54,397 nucleotides of DNA from JBEBSD01 sp040394475 (GTDB lineage Bacteria; Bacteroidota; Bacteroidia; Cytophagales; Spirosomataceae): assembly GCA_040394475.1 (NCBI GenBank), contig JBEBSD010000040.1, positions 1-54,397 of the forward strand. Reading direction: 5' to 3'. The translations under genes were made by a program, and so were the position numbers. Positions within the stretch are counted from its first letter, which is position 1. Every line of letters starts with the position of its first letter. The notes below the pieces were generated by a model. The model saw only the letters and a program-made list of their open reading frames with translations, was not told the DNA's origin and did not search any database. Shown here piece by piece: positions 1 to 8,800 of this stretch.

Positions 1-100
1 CCATTCCCCCAAATCTCCGGTCCGGTCCCTCATTTCCCACCATCAGTACCCCATAACCAGCAAGGCCCTCCGCCCGTTGCCCATTCCCCCAAATCCCCGG
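1..100. repeat. Direct repeat pair, 80-bp spacing
   Basis: A 20-bp sequence beginning CCATTCCCCCAAATC occurs at 1-20 and 81-100 with one mismatch. Read on the minus strand, the stretch at 63-87 breaks into GGGAATG, GGCAACG and GGCGGAG, so it has the seven-base phasing seen at other intergenic sites in this window. No gene is visible in 1-179 apart from this repeat and the -7 box at 140. Confidence 0.6.
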
Positions 101-139
101 CCCCATTTCCCGCAGCGAGTGAAGTTCCTCAGGGATTCC

Positions 140-147
140 TATCTTTG
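140..147 (+). promoter_or_regulatory. Promoter -7 box TATCTTTG
   Basis: TATCTTTG matches the Bacteroidota TAnnTTTG element exactly and is the same octamer as in the rplM promoter. It lies 32 bases before the start codon of the DUF1684 gene. I see no clear TTG at the -33 position, so support is the -7 box alone. Confidence 0.42.
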
Positions 148-179
148 CAGAATCGCTGTATTACCTGAAAGCTACCGGC

Positions 180-833
180 ATGTTTAAAAATAAAATTATC
201 CGTTACAGTACAGTGGCCATGATCGTGGCTATTCTGGCTTATTTTGCAATTGAAACATTTATGCCCCCCTCCGATATCCCCGGTATTGAACCTACGGAAT
301 CGCTGAATCGGGAAACCTACACCCGCCTGCTACAGGATGAGCGGGCCGAATCCCAAAACTGGTACCGGACCTCTGACGACTCGCCTGTGTTGAATAAAGA
401 CGGTTTTGAAGGACTGGAATTTTTCGGGATTGATCTCAGCTACCGGGTTGTGGCCAAAGTACGACCCTACCAGGGAGCAGACAAAGTGTTTGAAGTGGCC
501 TATACCGACGGGACGCAGGATACCTATGAACGCTATGCCTACCTGGATTTTGAATTGAACGGGACGCCTCAAACCTTGTTGCTGCTCAAGCATGAAGGGG
601 TGCTTTCGCTGATGTGGCGCGACGGGACCAGCGGCACAACCAGTTACGGGGGCGGGAGATACCTTGATTTTACGACGACCGATGTGAAGCATGGATTCAT
701 AGTCCTGGATTTCAATAAGGCCTACAATCCGTACTGCGCCTTTAACCCCGCTTATGCCTGCCCGTTGCCTCCCGCAGAAAATACGTTGAAGGAATCTATA
801 CCGGCAGGGGAAAAATATACGGCAGAAAAGTAG
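180..833 (+). CDS. DUF1684 domain lipid-facing/exported protein
   Basis: The 217-residue protein has one hydrophobic segment at about residues 10-28, which would anchor or export it, followed by a soluble domain. The C-terminal half carries the signature of DUF1684: a beta-rich stretch ending in YNPYCAFNPAYACPLPP (about residues 181-198), with two conserved cysteines. The family is common in Bacteroidota and Actinobacteria and its biochemical role is not established. The start is ATG with a TATCTTTG box upstream. The gene stands alone; pheT follows after about 120 bases. The family assignment is firm, the function unknown. Confidence 0.85.
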   Translation: MFKNKIIRYSTVAMIVAILAYFAIETFMPPSDIPGIEPTESLNRETYTRLLQDERAESQNWYRTSDDSPVLNKDGFEGLEFFGIDLSYRVVAKVRPYQGADKVFEVAYTDGTQDTYERYAYLDFELNGTPQTLLLLKHEGVLSLMWRDGTSGTTSYGGGRYLDFTTTDVKHGFIVLDFNKAYNPYCAFNPAYACPLPPAENTLKESIPAGEKYTAEK

Positions 834-920
834 TATTTTCGCGCTTTGGCAGTAGTGCCGGAAAAGGAATTGCCGGTATTGGCAAAGCAGGGAAGGGATG
901 ACAAGCGGTCGGCATTTCCC

Positions 921-928
921 TGATTTTG
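921..928 (+). promoter_or_regulatory. Possible pheT -7 box TGATTTTG
   Basis: TGATTTTG matches TAnnTTTG at all but the second base. It covers the TTG at 926 that would be the most upstream pheT start. A transcript starting about seven bases downstream would exclude that TTG and leave a short leader before GTG 956. No clear -33 TTG is seen. Confidence 0.33.
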
Positions 929-955
929 CAGGAATTAAACATTTATATAAGTCAA

Positions 956-3370
956 GTGAAAATATCGTATAACTGGCTCAGGGAACTGATTGAGTTCGAA
1001 GAAACCCCTGAGGAGATTGGAAAACTGTTAACCGCTACGGGTCTTGAAGTAGAAAGTATTGAGGAAGTAGCGGCCATTAGAGGCGGGTTAAAGGAAGTGG
1101 TGATAGGGCAAGTAGTCACCTGCGAAAAACATCCCGAAGCCGACCGGCTGCACCTGACCACCGTAGACGTCGGGCAGGATGGCTTGCTGCCGATTGTATG
1201 CGGCGCTCCCAATGTAGCGGCAGGACAGAAGGTGGTAGTGGCCAAGGTGGGGGCAGTCTTGTATCCGCAGGACAGTGAAGAGCCTCTTTCTATTAAAAAG
1301 GCAAAGATCAGGGGAGCTGTTTCCGAAGGAATGATCTGTGCGGAAGACGAGCTGGGCCTGGGGACTTCCCATGCGGGGATCCTGGTACTGGATACGGAAC
1401 TGCCCAACGGAACACCCGCCGCACAGTATTTTAACCGTCACCCGGATTACCGGATTGAAATCGGACTGACCCCTAACCGCGCAGATGCCGCGTCTCATTA
1501 CGGGGTTGCCAGGGATCTGAAAGCAGTCCTGAACCATCCGATCCAGCTGCCTTTGGCAGAGCACTTTGAAGTGGCAAACGAGGATTTGCCGGTTGAAGTG
1601 ATTGTCCGGAATACAGAAGCGGCCCCCCGCTACGCCGGCGTAACACTTTCAGATATCACAGTAAAGGAATCGCCGGATTGGCTGAAGCGCCGCCTGGAAG
1701 TAATCGGCGTACGGCCGGTCAACAATGTGGTGGACGTGACCAATTATGTCTGCCATGAACTCGGGCAACCCTTGCATGCATTCGATGTCGCCAGGATTTC
1801 CGGACGGAAAATTATTGTGGACACCTGCCCCGAAGGGACGTCGTTTGTGACGCTCGACGGTCAGGAACGTAAGCTGACGTCGTATGACCTGATGATCAAT
1901 GATGCCGAAAAGCCGCTTTGCATGGCAGGGGTTTTCGGTGGGATTACCTCCGGAGTGACCGAAGCTACCACCGCTATCTTTCTGGAATCTGCCTATTTTT
2001 CGCCTGTCTGGGTACGTAAATCCGCGCAGCATCACGGATTGAAGACCGACGCTTCTTTCCGGTTTGAAAGAGGTACCGACCCGAACATGCCGGTGACAGC
2101 GCTGAAAAGAGCGGCCCTGCTCATTCAGGAACTGGCCGGAGGTGAAGTGTCTTCAGGGGTGACCGACCATTACCCGAACCCCATTGCCAATTTCCGGGTT
2201 TCGGTTCAATACAAGCATATCGACCGGTTGATCGGGAAGAAAATTGACCGTTACCTGATCCATAAAATCCTGTTTAACCTGGATATACGGTTTGAAAAGG
2301 AAACCGAAGCGGGCTTTCTTGCCGTTGTTCCGCCCTACCGGGTAGATGTTCAGCGGGAAGCCGATATTATCGAGGAGATCCTGCGGATTTACGGGTTCGA
2401 TAAGGTAGGACTTTCGGATACGCTCCGGAGCGATTACCTGTCTTCATTTCCGGAAAAGGATCCGGATGAGCTGCGGTTACGTGCGGGCGGCCTGCTTGCG
2501 GCCAACGGTTTTTTTGAAACCATTAACAACCCGCTGGTGAAGCCCGAAACGCAGGCTGTTCTGGGAAGCGACCTGCCCGGAGAAGATGTGAGAATCCTGA
2601 ATTACCTGAGTGAAGACCTTTCCGTATTACGGCAAACACTGCTGTTCTCGGCCCTGCATACGGTGGCTTATAATTCCAACCGCCGGCAGAAAAGCCTGAA
2701 ATTGTTCGAATTCGGGAAAATCTACCACCGTAAGGAGGGGAAATATGGGGAGAAAAACCGGTTGTCGATCGTATTGGCGGGGCAGGTACAGGCCGAAAGC
2801 TGGTCGGCTGTTTCCAGGGATGTACAGTTTCATGACCTCGCCGGGGCAGTCATGAAGGTGCTGACGCTGATGCGTACCGGAAAGCCGGTGGTGAGCAGCC
2901 TGGAAAGCCGGACCTTCGTACAGGGAGTAACCTGGTCGGTCGGGGGACGGGAGGTGGCCAGGTTGGGACAGGTTTTGCCGGGGGTGGCCCAAATGGCCGA
3001 CGTAAAAGTAGGGGTATTCTATGCTGAACTGGATTGGGACGCCCTGTTGCGGCAGTACAAGCCTGCAGTAGCCTATCAGGAGGTTCCCCGTTTTCCTGAA
3101 GTACGCCGGGACTTGTCGCTGGTTATTGAAAAAGCCGTTACATTTGACCAGCTGGAGCAGCTGGCCTACCGGACAGAACGGAAACTGCTGCGGAGCGTCC
3201 ATGCGGTGGATGTGTATGAGGGTAATAACCTGCAGGGGAAAAAGGCCTATACCCTGAGTTTTATTTTACAGGATGAGAAGCAGACATTAACCGACAAAGA
3301 GATTGACCGGGTGATGCAGCGGCTGATGGACGCTTACGAACAAGAATTGCAGGCGGTGATCCGTAAATAA
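956..3370 (+). CDS. pheT: Phenylalanine--tRNA ligase beta subunit
   Basis: PheT pairs with PheS in the alpha2-beta2 enzyme that charges tRNA-Phe and edits Tyr-tRNA-Phe. The 804-residue product has the usual order: N-terminal tRNA-binding OB domain (about residues 40-145), B3/B4 editing domain with the stretch NYVCHELGQPLHAFD, B5 domain, catalytic-like core, and a C-terminal FDX-ACB anticodon-binding domain that includes PRFPEVRRDLSLVI. I chose GTG 956, giving VKISYNWLREL, because family members begin at this point; the longer frame from TTG 926 adds ten unrelated residues and overlaps a possible -7 box. It heads a + strand run with zapA and rny. Confidence 0.95.
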   Translation: MKISYNWLRELIEFEETPEEIGKLLTATGLEVESIEEVAAIRGGLKEVVIGQVVTCEKHPEADRLHLTTVDVGQDGLLPIVCGAPNVAAGQKVVVAKVGAVLYPQDSEEPLSIKKAKIRGAVSEGMICAEDELGLGTSHAGILVLDTELPNGTPAAQYFNRHPDYRIEIGLTPNRADAASHYGVARDLKAVLNHPIQLPLAEHFEVANEDLPVEVIVRNTEAAPRYAGVTLSDITVKESPDWLKRRLEVIGVRPVNNVVDVTNYVCHELGQPLHAFDVARISGRKIIVDTCPEGTSFVTLDGQERKLTSYDLMINDAEKPLCMAGVFGGITSGVTEATTAIFLESAYFSPVWVRKSAQHHGLKTDASFRFERGTDPNMPVTALKRAALLIQELAGGEVSSGVTDHYPNPIANFRVSVQYKHIDRLIGKKIDRYLIHKILFNLDIRFEKETEAGFLAVVPPYRVDVQREADIIEEILRIYGFDKVGLSDTLRSDYLSSFPEKDPDELRLRAGGLLAANGFFETINNPLVKPETQAVLGSDLPGEDVRILNYLSEDLSVLRQTLLFSALHTVAYNSNRRQKSLKLFEFGKIYHRKEGKYGEKNRLSIVLAGQVQAESWSAVSRDVQFHDLAGAVMKVLTLMRTGKPVVSSLESRTFVQGVTWSVGGREVARLGQVLPGVAQMADVKVGVFYAELDWDALLRQYKPAVAYQEVPRFPEVRRDLSLVIEKAVTFDQLEQLAYRTERKLLRSVHAVDVYEGNNLQGKKAYTLSFILQDEKQTLTDKEIDRVMQRLMDAYEQELQAVIRK

Positions 3371-3382
3371 AAATGAAAGCGT

Positions 3383-3727
3383 ATGATGCAGAATTCCCAG
3401 CGTCGTTTTGATCAAAGCATCAATGAATTTGAGCAGCGGCTGAGCCTGTTACTGGCCTCACAGGCCAAGTTGCAATGGGAGCTTTCGCAATTGAAAAAAG
3501 AGCATCAAAACGTGCGGGAAAGAAACCTGAAGATAGAGGAAGAGAACAAAGAGATAAAGAAAAAGTACAAGCAATTACAAAGAGATTTTAATAAATCCAG
3601 ATATTTCGCTAAAATTGTAGCCAATAAACTGACACCAACAGGTGGTATTTCTGAATTAAAAGAATTGATAGACGGCTATATACAAGATATTGATGCCTGC
3701 ATTATTAAATTAAAAGAGACCATATGA
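3383..3727 (+). CDS. Small coiled-coil protein, ZapB-like position
   Basis: The 114-residue protein is strongly charged and helical. From about residue 10 to 75 it is a continuous coiled coil rich in E, K, Q and L, with a short C-terminal helix after a TGG turn. Genes of this kind regularly sit between pheT and zapA in Bacteroidota. By position and shape it may be a division-ring partner of ZapA, analogous to ZapB, but no sequence motif proves that. It begins 12 bases after pheT, and its last four bases (ATGA) overlap the zapA start, so the two are probably translationally coupled. ATG 3386 is an equally possible start. Confidence 0.7.
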   Translation: MMQNSQRRFDQSINEFEQRLSLLLASQAKLQWELSQLKKEHQNVRERNLKIEEENKEIKKKYKQLQRDFNKSRYFAKIVANKLTPTGGISELKELIDGYIQDIDACIIKLKETI

Positions 3728-4029
3728 AAGATGAAAAACGCTCTCAGGATGTAACGGTTTTCTTGAAAATAATGGATAGGGGCTTCAATTTGAGTGTTCC
3801 TATCGAGCAGGAAAAATATTATCGTAAAGGTTACGAATATTTTAAGCGCATCGTTAACAAGTATAAAGAGCGGAATCATGATGAGATAGAGGCAATCGCG
3901 CTTACTTCGATTGATTGTATTGTCGCGTTACAGCGAAGTTACGAGCAGTTGGATGAGCAGAGAGCACTTTTGGAGAAACGGATGGACGACTGGAACCTGA
4001 AAATGGAGAAGGCGTTAATGAAGGGTTAG
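3724..4029 (+). CDS. zapA: Cell division protein ZapA
   Basis: The 101-residue protein fits the ZapA family in length and layout. An N-terminal beta part (about residues 8-30) contains VFLKIMDRGFNLSVP. It is followed by a helix with the family-like YYRKGYEYFKRIVNKYKER, and then a long C-terminal coiled coil used for dimerisation. ZapA binds FtsZ and bundles its filaments at mid-cell. The start overlaps the upstream coiled-coil gene by four bases. In many Bacteroidota a 6S RNA gene lies between zapA and rny; the space here is only 77 bases to ATG 4107, too short for a standard 6S RNA. Confidence 0.83.
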   Translation: MKDEKRSQDVTVFLKIMDRGFNLSVPIEQEKYYRKGYEYFKRIVNKYKERNHDEIEAIALTSIDCIVALQRSYEQLDEQRALLEKRMDDWNLKMEKALMKG

Positions 4030-4106
4030 CCAGGAGCGGTTGTCTGGAAATACACCTGTCGGAATCAGTGGTTGTCACAACCCTATTTCAATTAACAGGT
4101 AAAACA

Positions 4107-5672
4107 ATGTCAGATTTTTCTATGTTATTACTTTCCGATATCGTTGCATTGATGGCGGGAATATTAGTCGGAAGGTTTATCTTCCGGCGGTCCTTTAAAA
4201 AGAAGGAAGAAGAGGCGCATGAGCGGGTGCAGGAGCTGCTGAAAAATGCAGAGGTGACTGCCGAGAATATCAAGAGAGACCGTATTCTGGAAGCGAAGGA
4301 AAAGTTTCTGAAGCTGAAATCGGAATTTGAAGAAGATGCGAATAAAAAACGCGGTATTCTCCAGTCGAATGAGCAGAAGCTGCGGCAGCGGGAGCAGGCA
4401 TTATCGCAGAGTATCGAGCAGTCCAAACGAAAGGAAAGTGAGCTGGATAACCTGAAAACCAATCTTTCCCAGCAGCTGGAAGTGGCGGGTAAGCGTCGTG
4501 AAGAGGCTGAAAAGCATCGTAAATTGCAGGTAGAACAGCTGGAGAAAATCGCCAACCTTACGGCCGACCAGGCACGGGAGCAGCTGATGGATGCCCTGAA
4601 GGCAGAGGCCGATTCGAGGGCGGCTTCCTATATCAAAAGCGTGATGGAAGAATCGCGCCTGACTGCTACCAAGGAGGCGAAGAAAATCGTTATCGAAACC
4701 ATCCAGCGCACAGCAGCCGAAAATGCTATTGAAAACTGTGTGTCGGTGTTCAATATTGAGAACGATGATATCAAAGGGAAGATTATCGGGCGGGAAGGTC
4801 GGAATATCCGCGCACTGGAGGCAGCCACAGGGGTGGAAATCATCGTGGATGATACGCCCGAAGCCATTGTTATCTCCGGGTTTGATCCCGTAAGAAGGGA
4901 AATAGCCCGCTTGTCGATGCACAGGCTGGTACAGGACGGGCGGATTCACCCGGCCAGAATTGAGGAAGTAGTCGCCAAAACACGAAAAAATATCGAAGAC
5001 GAAATCGTGGAGATTGGGGAGCGTACAGTGATTGACATGGGGATTCATGGCCTTCATCCGGAGCTCGTCAAGATGATCGGACGTATGCGGTTCCGGTCTT
5101 CCTACGGACAAAATCTGCTGCAGCATTCCCGTGAGGTAGCTAAGCTTTGTGCCAGTATGGCAGCCGAACTCGGCCTCAATACCAAACTGGCTAAACGGGC
5201 CGGATTGCTGCATGATATCGGTAAGGTCTGGCATGAAGAGTCGGAAATGCCGCATGCCGTGCTCGGCATGGAAATCGCCAAGAAATTCAAGGAACATCCG
5301 GAAGTATGCAATGCAATCGGTGCCCACCATGATGAAATTGAGATGACCAGTATGATCTCGCCTATCATCCAGGTTTGCGATGCCATATCCGGTTCGCGTC
5401 CGGGCGCCCGCCGGGAGATGATGGAGTCGTATATTCAGCGGCTGAAGGATATGGAAAACCTTGCCCTTTCATTTGACGGCGTCGAAAAATGCTATGCGAT
5501 CCAGGCAGGCCGGGAATTGCGCGTAATTGTCAACGCAGATAATGTAAATGATGAAAGAGCCAGTGTACTGTCATTCGATATTTCGCAGAAGATTGAAAAG
5601 GAAATGCAGTATCCCGGGCAGATTAAAATTACGGTCATCCGCGAAATGCGCTCGGTGGCTTACGCTAGATAA
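4107..5672 (+). CDS. rny: Ribonuclease Y
   Basis: RNase Y is a membrane-anchored endoribonuclease that starts mRNA decay. The 521-residue product shows the full layout: an N-terminal transmembrane helix (LLLSDIVALMAGILVG), a long coiled coil to about residue 190, a KH domain with IIGREGRNIRALEAATG, and an HD domain with HSREVAKLCASMA and the metal-binding pair in LLHDIGKV. The C-terminal domain ends in VIREMRSVAYAR. I chose ATG 4107 rather than GTG 4068 because the extra 13 residues precede the membrane helix and look like leader sequence. It is 14 bases from the downstream ATPase gene, probably in one transcript. Confidence 0.95.
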   Translation: MSDFSMLLLSDIVALMAGILVGRFIFRRSFKKKEEEAHERVQELLKNAEVTAENIKRDRILEAKEKFLKLKSEFEEDANKKRGILQSNEQKLRQREQALSQSIEQSKRKESELDNLKTNLSQQLEVAGKRREEAEKHRKLQVEQLEKIANLTADQAREQLMDALKAEADSRAASYIKSVMEESRLTATKEAKKIVIETIQRTAAENAIENCVSVFNIENDDIKGKIIGREGRNIRALEAATGVEIIVDDTPEAIVISGFDPVRREIARLSMHRLVQDGRIHPARIEEVVAKTRKNIEDEIVEIGERTVIDMGIHGLHPELVKMIGRMRFRSSYGQNLLQHSREVAKLCASMAAELGLNTKLAKRAGLLHDIGKVWHEESEMPHAVLGMEIAKKFKEHPEVCNAIGAHHDEIEMTSMISPIIQVCDAISGSRPGARREMMESYIQRLKDMENLALSFDGVEKCYAIQAGRELRVIVNADNVNDERASVLSFDISQKIEKEMQYPGQIKITVIREMRSVAYAR

Positions 5673-5686
5673 GAGGGATTAGAATC

Positions 5687-7234
5687 ATGGGATTTAAAGA
5701 TCTGAGTACCAGTCAGCTTCTGGAAATCCGGACACTGGGTGAGCTGAAAGCATCAGGTTATCGCCCGCGTTCGGTCAAAGAGGAGTTAAGGGCCAGCCTG
5801 ATCGCGAAAATCCAGCGGAAAGAGCCGGTTTTCCAGGGCATATGGGGTTACGAAAATACAGTAGTGCCCGACGTTGAGCGGGCCATTCTGTCCATGCACC
5901 ATATTAATTTTCTGGGGTTGCGGGGGCAGGCTAAAACCCGGATGGCGCGTTTGCTGGTGTCCTTGCTGGAAGAATATATACCGGTGGTGGAAGGGAGTCA
6001 GCTGAATGAAGATCCCCTGCAGCCGTTGACCCGCCACGTAAAGGAACAGATCCTCCAGGCTGGTGATGCCACTCCTGTAGCCTGGCTGCACCGTGACGAA
6101 CGCTACACCGAAAAACTGGCGACACCGGATGTTTCTGTTGCCGATCTTATAGGCGATGTTGACCCGATCCGGGCGGCGGCACTGAAATTGTCGTATTCCG
6201 ACGAACGTGTCATTCACTACGGCCTGATCCCCAGGGCGCACCGGGGCATTTTTGTGATTAATGAACTGCCTGATTTACAGGCGCGGATACAGGTGGCCCT
6301 CTTCAATATCCTGCAGGAAGGGGATATCCAGATCCGGGGGTTTAAATTGCGGCTGCCACTGGATATACAGTTTGTTTTTACGGCAAATCCGGAAGATTAT
6401 ACTAACCGGGGGAGCATTGTGACACCTTTGAAAGACCGCATTGGCAGCCAGATCGTTACACATTACCCGCTGAGCATCGATGTAGGAAAACGGATTACCA
6501 GCCAGGAGGCGGTCGTGAAACCGGACCAGGAGGCGCTGGTGCGCGTCAATGAACTTGCTCGGGATCTCATTGAGCAGGTTGCGGTTGAGGCCCGGGCAAG
6601 TGAATACGTGGATGGGAAAAGCGGGGTGTCGGCCCGGATGACTATTTCGGCGTTGGAATGCCTTATCAGTGCCGCCGAACGCCGTGCCCTGGAAAATGAG
6701 GAGCCGCATACGTATGTCCGAATTTCGGATTTGTACAATACCGTTCCGGCGATATGCGGAAAGGTCGAGCTGGTATATGAGGGAGAGGTGGAAGGGCCTG
6801 TAATTGTCGCGCAAAACCTGATCGGGAAGGCGATCCGTAAGCAGTTTCTCCACTATTTTCCGGATCCTGAGAAGCAGCGGAAATCAGTAGCGGACAACGC
6901 GGCTGTGCAAGCCATCAGCAATTGGTTCGGAGCCGGCAATGAGATGACGTTTTATAGCGGTCTTTCGGATAAGGACTACCGGGCGCGTCTGAAAACCATT
7001 GACGGGCTCGACAGTTATGTGGACCGGTATTCTAAGGACCTGAGCCCGGAGGAGCATTTTTTCAGAATGGAATTTGCCTTGCACGGGCTGGCGGAATTCT
7101 CCCGTATAGGGAGGAAAGTGCTGGATAACCGCGTCGATTTTAAAGATTTGCTGGACAGTATGTTCCTCAATGAGGAAGGAGAGGATATGGACGATTTTAT
7201 GGATGACGATCCTCCTCAGAATCCGCAATTTTAG
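5687..7234 (+). CDS. MoxR/Mg-chelatase-like AAA+ ATPase
   Basis: The 515-residue AAA+ protein has a Walker A motif GLRGQAKT at about residues 77-84, a Walker B-like GIFVINELPDL, and a sensor 1 region FTANPEDYTNRGSIV followed by an arginine-rich PLKDRIGSQIV. This matches the magnesium chelatase subunit I / MoxR group. No chlorophyll or cobaltochelatase genes are nearby, so pigment synthesis is unlikely. Related Bacteroidota proteins are annotated only as magnesium chelatase, and a chaperone-type role is the more general expectation. The C-terminus ends in an acidic tail (EEGEDMDDFMDDD). It is the last gene of the pheT-rny run and ends just before the hairpin array. Confidence 0.8.
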   Translation: MGFKDLSTSQLLEIRTLGELKASGYRPRSVKEELRASLIAKIQRKEPVFQGIWGYENTVVPDVERAILSMHHINFLGLRGQAKTRMARLLVSLLEEYIPVVEGSQLNEDPLQPLTRHVKEQILQAGDATPVAWLHRDERYTEKLATPDVSVADLIGDVDPIRAAALKLSYSDERVIHYGLIPRAHRGIFVINELPDLQARIQVALFNILQEGDIQIRGFKLRLPLDIQFVFTANPEDYTNRGSIVTPLKDRIGSQIVTHYPLSIDVGKRITSQEAVVKPDQEALVRVNELARDLIEQVAVEARASEYVDGKSGVSARMTISALECLISAAERRALENEEPHTYVRISDLYNTVPAICGKVELVYEGEVEGPVIVAQNLIGKAIRKQFLHYFPDPEKQRKSVADNAAVQAISNWFGAGNEMTFYSGLSDKDYRARLKTIDGLDSYVDRYSKDLSPEEHFFRMEFALHGLAEFSRIGRKVLDNRVDFKDLLDSMFLNEEGEDMDDFMDDDPPQNPQF

Positions 7235-7243
7235 GAAGTTCCC

Positions 7244-7561
7244 ATGGTCTGTGTCCCACAGACCATTTTGGATACCGGCTGGAAAGCGAAGTGGTCTGTG
7301 AGGACACAGACCACGGGGGGTACCGGCTGGAAAGTAAAGTGGTCTGTGAGGACACAGACCACGGTGGGGGACCGGCTGGAAAGCGAAGTGGTCTGTGGGG
7401 ACACAGACCACGGGGGGGGTACCGGCTGGAAAGTAAAGTGGTCTGTGAGGACACAGACCACGGTGGGGGACCAGCTGGAAAGCGAAGTGGTCTGTGAGGA
7501 CACAGACCACGGTGGGGGTACCGGCTGGAAAGGTAAAGTGGTCTGTGGGGACACAGACCAC
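7244..7561. repeat. Seven-copy hairpin repeat array
   Basis: Seven palindromes begin at 7244, 7291, 7339, 7388, 7438, 7487 and 7538, so the period drifts between 47 and 51. Each has a 10-bp perfect stem (A/G)TGGTCTGTG...CACAGACCA(T/C) and a loop of 3-4 bases (TCC, AGGA or GGGA). The spacers share ACCGGCTGGAAAG and a G-rich run. Their ends alternate between GCGAA and GTAAA, which implies growth by duplication of two-unit blocks. The array fills the gap between the convergent ATPase gene and recA. There is no T-run after the stems, so simple intrinsic termination is not evident. A single identical copy of the first hairpin lies at 18785. Confidence 0.95.
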
Positions 7562-7565
7562 GGAC

Positions 7566-8621
7566 TCAATCCTCGCCCGCTACGTTAGGCTCGCTGGTGT
7601 CGACCAGGGCATCTGCATCCTGATTCACCTTGCCCCTGATTTTGGCCTCCAGTTCATCCGCCAGCTCAGGATTGTCCTTTAGCAGGTCTTTCACTGAATC
7701 GCGGCCCTGTCCCAGACGGTTGCCTTCGTAGCTGAACCAGGAACCCGATTTCTTGACAATTTCCAATTCTACTGCCAGGTCAAGGATTTCTCCCACTTTG
7801 GAAATCCCTTCTCCGTACATGATATCAAACTCAATTACCTTAAAGGGCGGGGCCAGCTTATTTTTGACCACTTTTACCCGGGTCCGGTTTCCAAGGATAT
7901 TGTCGCTGCTTTCTTTGATCTGCCCGACACGGCGTATGTCGAGGCGCACAGAAGCATAGTATTTAAGCGCGTTACCGCCCGTTGTGGTTTCGGGGCTGCC
8001 GAACATGACGCCGATCTTATCGCGCAGCTGGTTGATGAAAATACAGCAGCAACCGGTCTTGCTGATCACCCCGGTCAGTTTCCGCAAAGCTTGCGACATT
8101 AACCGGGCCTGAAGCCCCATTTTACTTTCGCCCATTTCGCCTTCCAACTCCGCGCGGGGAACCAGTGCTGCGACGGAATCGATTACAATAATGTCGATGG
8201 CGCCGCTGCTGATCAGGTGTTCGGCAATTTCCAGCGCCTGCTCGCCGCTGTCGGGCTGCGATATCAGCAGGTTCTGGGTGTCGATTCCGAGCTTTTCGGC
8301 ATAGGTGCGGTCAAAGGCATGCTCTGCATCCACGATAGCCGCCAGTCCGCCGTTTTTCTGGGCTTCTGCAATGCAATGCATCGCCAGGGTGGTTTTTCCT
8401 GAAGATTCAGGCCCATATACTTCCACTACACGCCCCCGAGGAACGCCGCCTATTCCGAGGGCAAGGTCGAGCCCGAGAGAGCCTGTAGAGATCACAGGAA
8501 CGTCGAGTACCTTGCTGTCGCTCAGACGCATGACGGAACCTTTACCGAAGGCCTTGTCCAATTTTTCGAGTGTGATCTGAAGCGCTTTCAGCTTATTATC
8601 TTTATCCGTTGCTTGTGCCAT
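7566..8621 (-). CDS. recA: Recombinase RecA
   Basis: RecA forms filaments on single-stranded DNA, drives strand exchange and triggers the SOS response. The 351-residue length is normal. The Walker A motif GPESSGKT lies at residues 70-77; Walker B is the hydrophobic IIVIDSVAAL; the DNA-binding loops are represented by EMGESKMGLQARLMSQALRK and by the INQLRDKIG and GSPETTTGGNALKYYASVRL region. The C-terminal tail is acidic. The start MAQATDKDNK has a plausible promoter 35 bases upstream. Its 3' end abuts the hairpin repeat array and converges with the ATPase gene. Confidence 0.98.
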   Translation of the reverse strand: MAQATDKDNKLKALQITLEKLDKAFGKGSVMRLSDSKVLDVPVISTGSLGLDLALGIGGVPRGRVVEVYGPESSGKTTLAMHCIAEAQKNGGLAAIVDAEHAFDRTYAEKLGIDTQNLLISQPDSGEQALEIAEHLISSGAIDIIVIDSVAALVPRAELEGEMGESKMGLQARLMSQALRKLTGVISKTGCCCIFINQLRDKIGVMFGSPETTTGGNALKYYASVRLDIRRVGQIKESSDNILGNRTRVKVVKNKLAPPFKVIEFDIMYGEGISKVGEILDLAVELEIVKKSGSWFSYEGNRLGQGRDSVKDLLKDNPELADELEAKIRGKVNQDADALVDTSEPNVAGED

Positions 8622-8655
8622 AGAAATTACTATTAGGGGTATATATACTAGAATG

Positions 8656-8698
8656 TAAACTTACCTTTTATTTGGGAACAATAATATAGTTGTATTAT
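8656..8698 (-). promoter_or_regulatory. Possible recA promoter and palindromic operator
   Basis: On the minus strand a TTG (8681-8679) is followed after 15 bases by TAAGTTTA (8663-8656), one base from TAnnTTTG. Immediately upstream, touching the TTG, lies an inverted repeat ATAATA-N6-TATTAT (8681-8698). A palindrome in this position could bind a repressor such as LexA, but no LexA consensus for this group is known to me, and the spacing is shorter than usual. Confidence 0.33.
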
Positions 8699-8717
8699 AA
8701 AAAATATTTGGAGAGGG

Positions 8718-8794
8718 GGGAATAGGTATTAGGTATTAGGGAATAGGTATTAGGGAATAGGTATTAGGCATTAGGGAATAGGTATTAGGTAATA
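8718..8794. repeat. Heptad array, GGNANTA family (11 units)
   Basis: Eleven consecutive seven-base units built from GGGAATA, GGTATTA, GGCATTA and GGTAATA run without a phase break. It lies upstream of recA, in the gap between recA and the 3' end of gldN. Confidence 0.93.
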
Positions 8795-8800
8795 GGTGGC

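Noticed and set aside
4029..4107. 6S RNA gene between zapA and rny
   Set aside because: Expected by synteny in Bacteroidota, but the gap is only 77 bases and lacks the long bulged stem.
4401..5330. 309-codon open frame antisense to rny
   Set aside because: It lies wholly inside a clear rny gene, matches no family and has ordinary shadow-frame composition.
7244..7561. Possible CRISPR array
   Set aside because: Spacers are nearly identical to one another, unit length drifts, repeats are perfect short palindromes, and no cas gene is in the window.
7244..7588. Open frames on both strands across the hairpin array, encoding repeated VCEDTDHGG-like peptides
   Set aside because: Several frames are open in both directions because the repeat lacks stop codons. 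The predicted peptides only mirror the palindrome, and no start context or family supports them.
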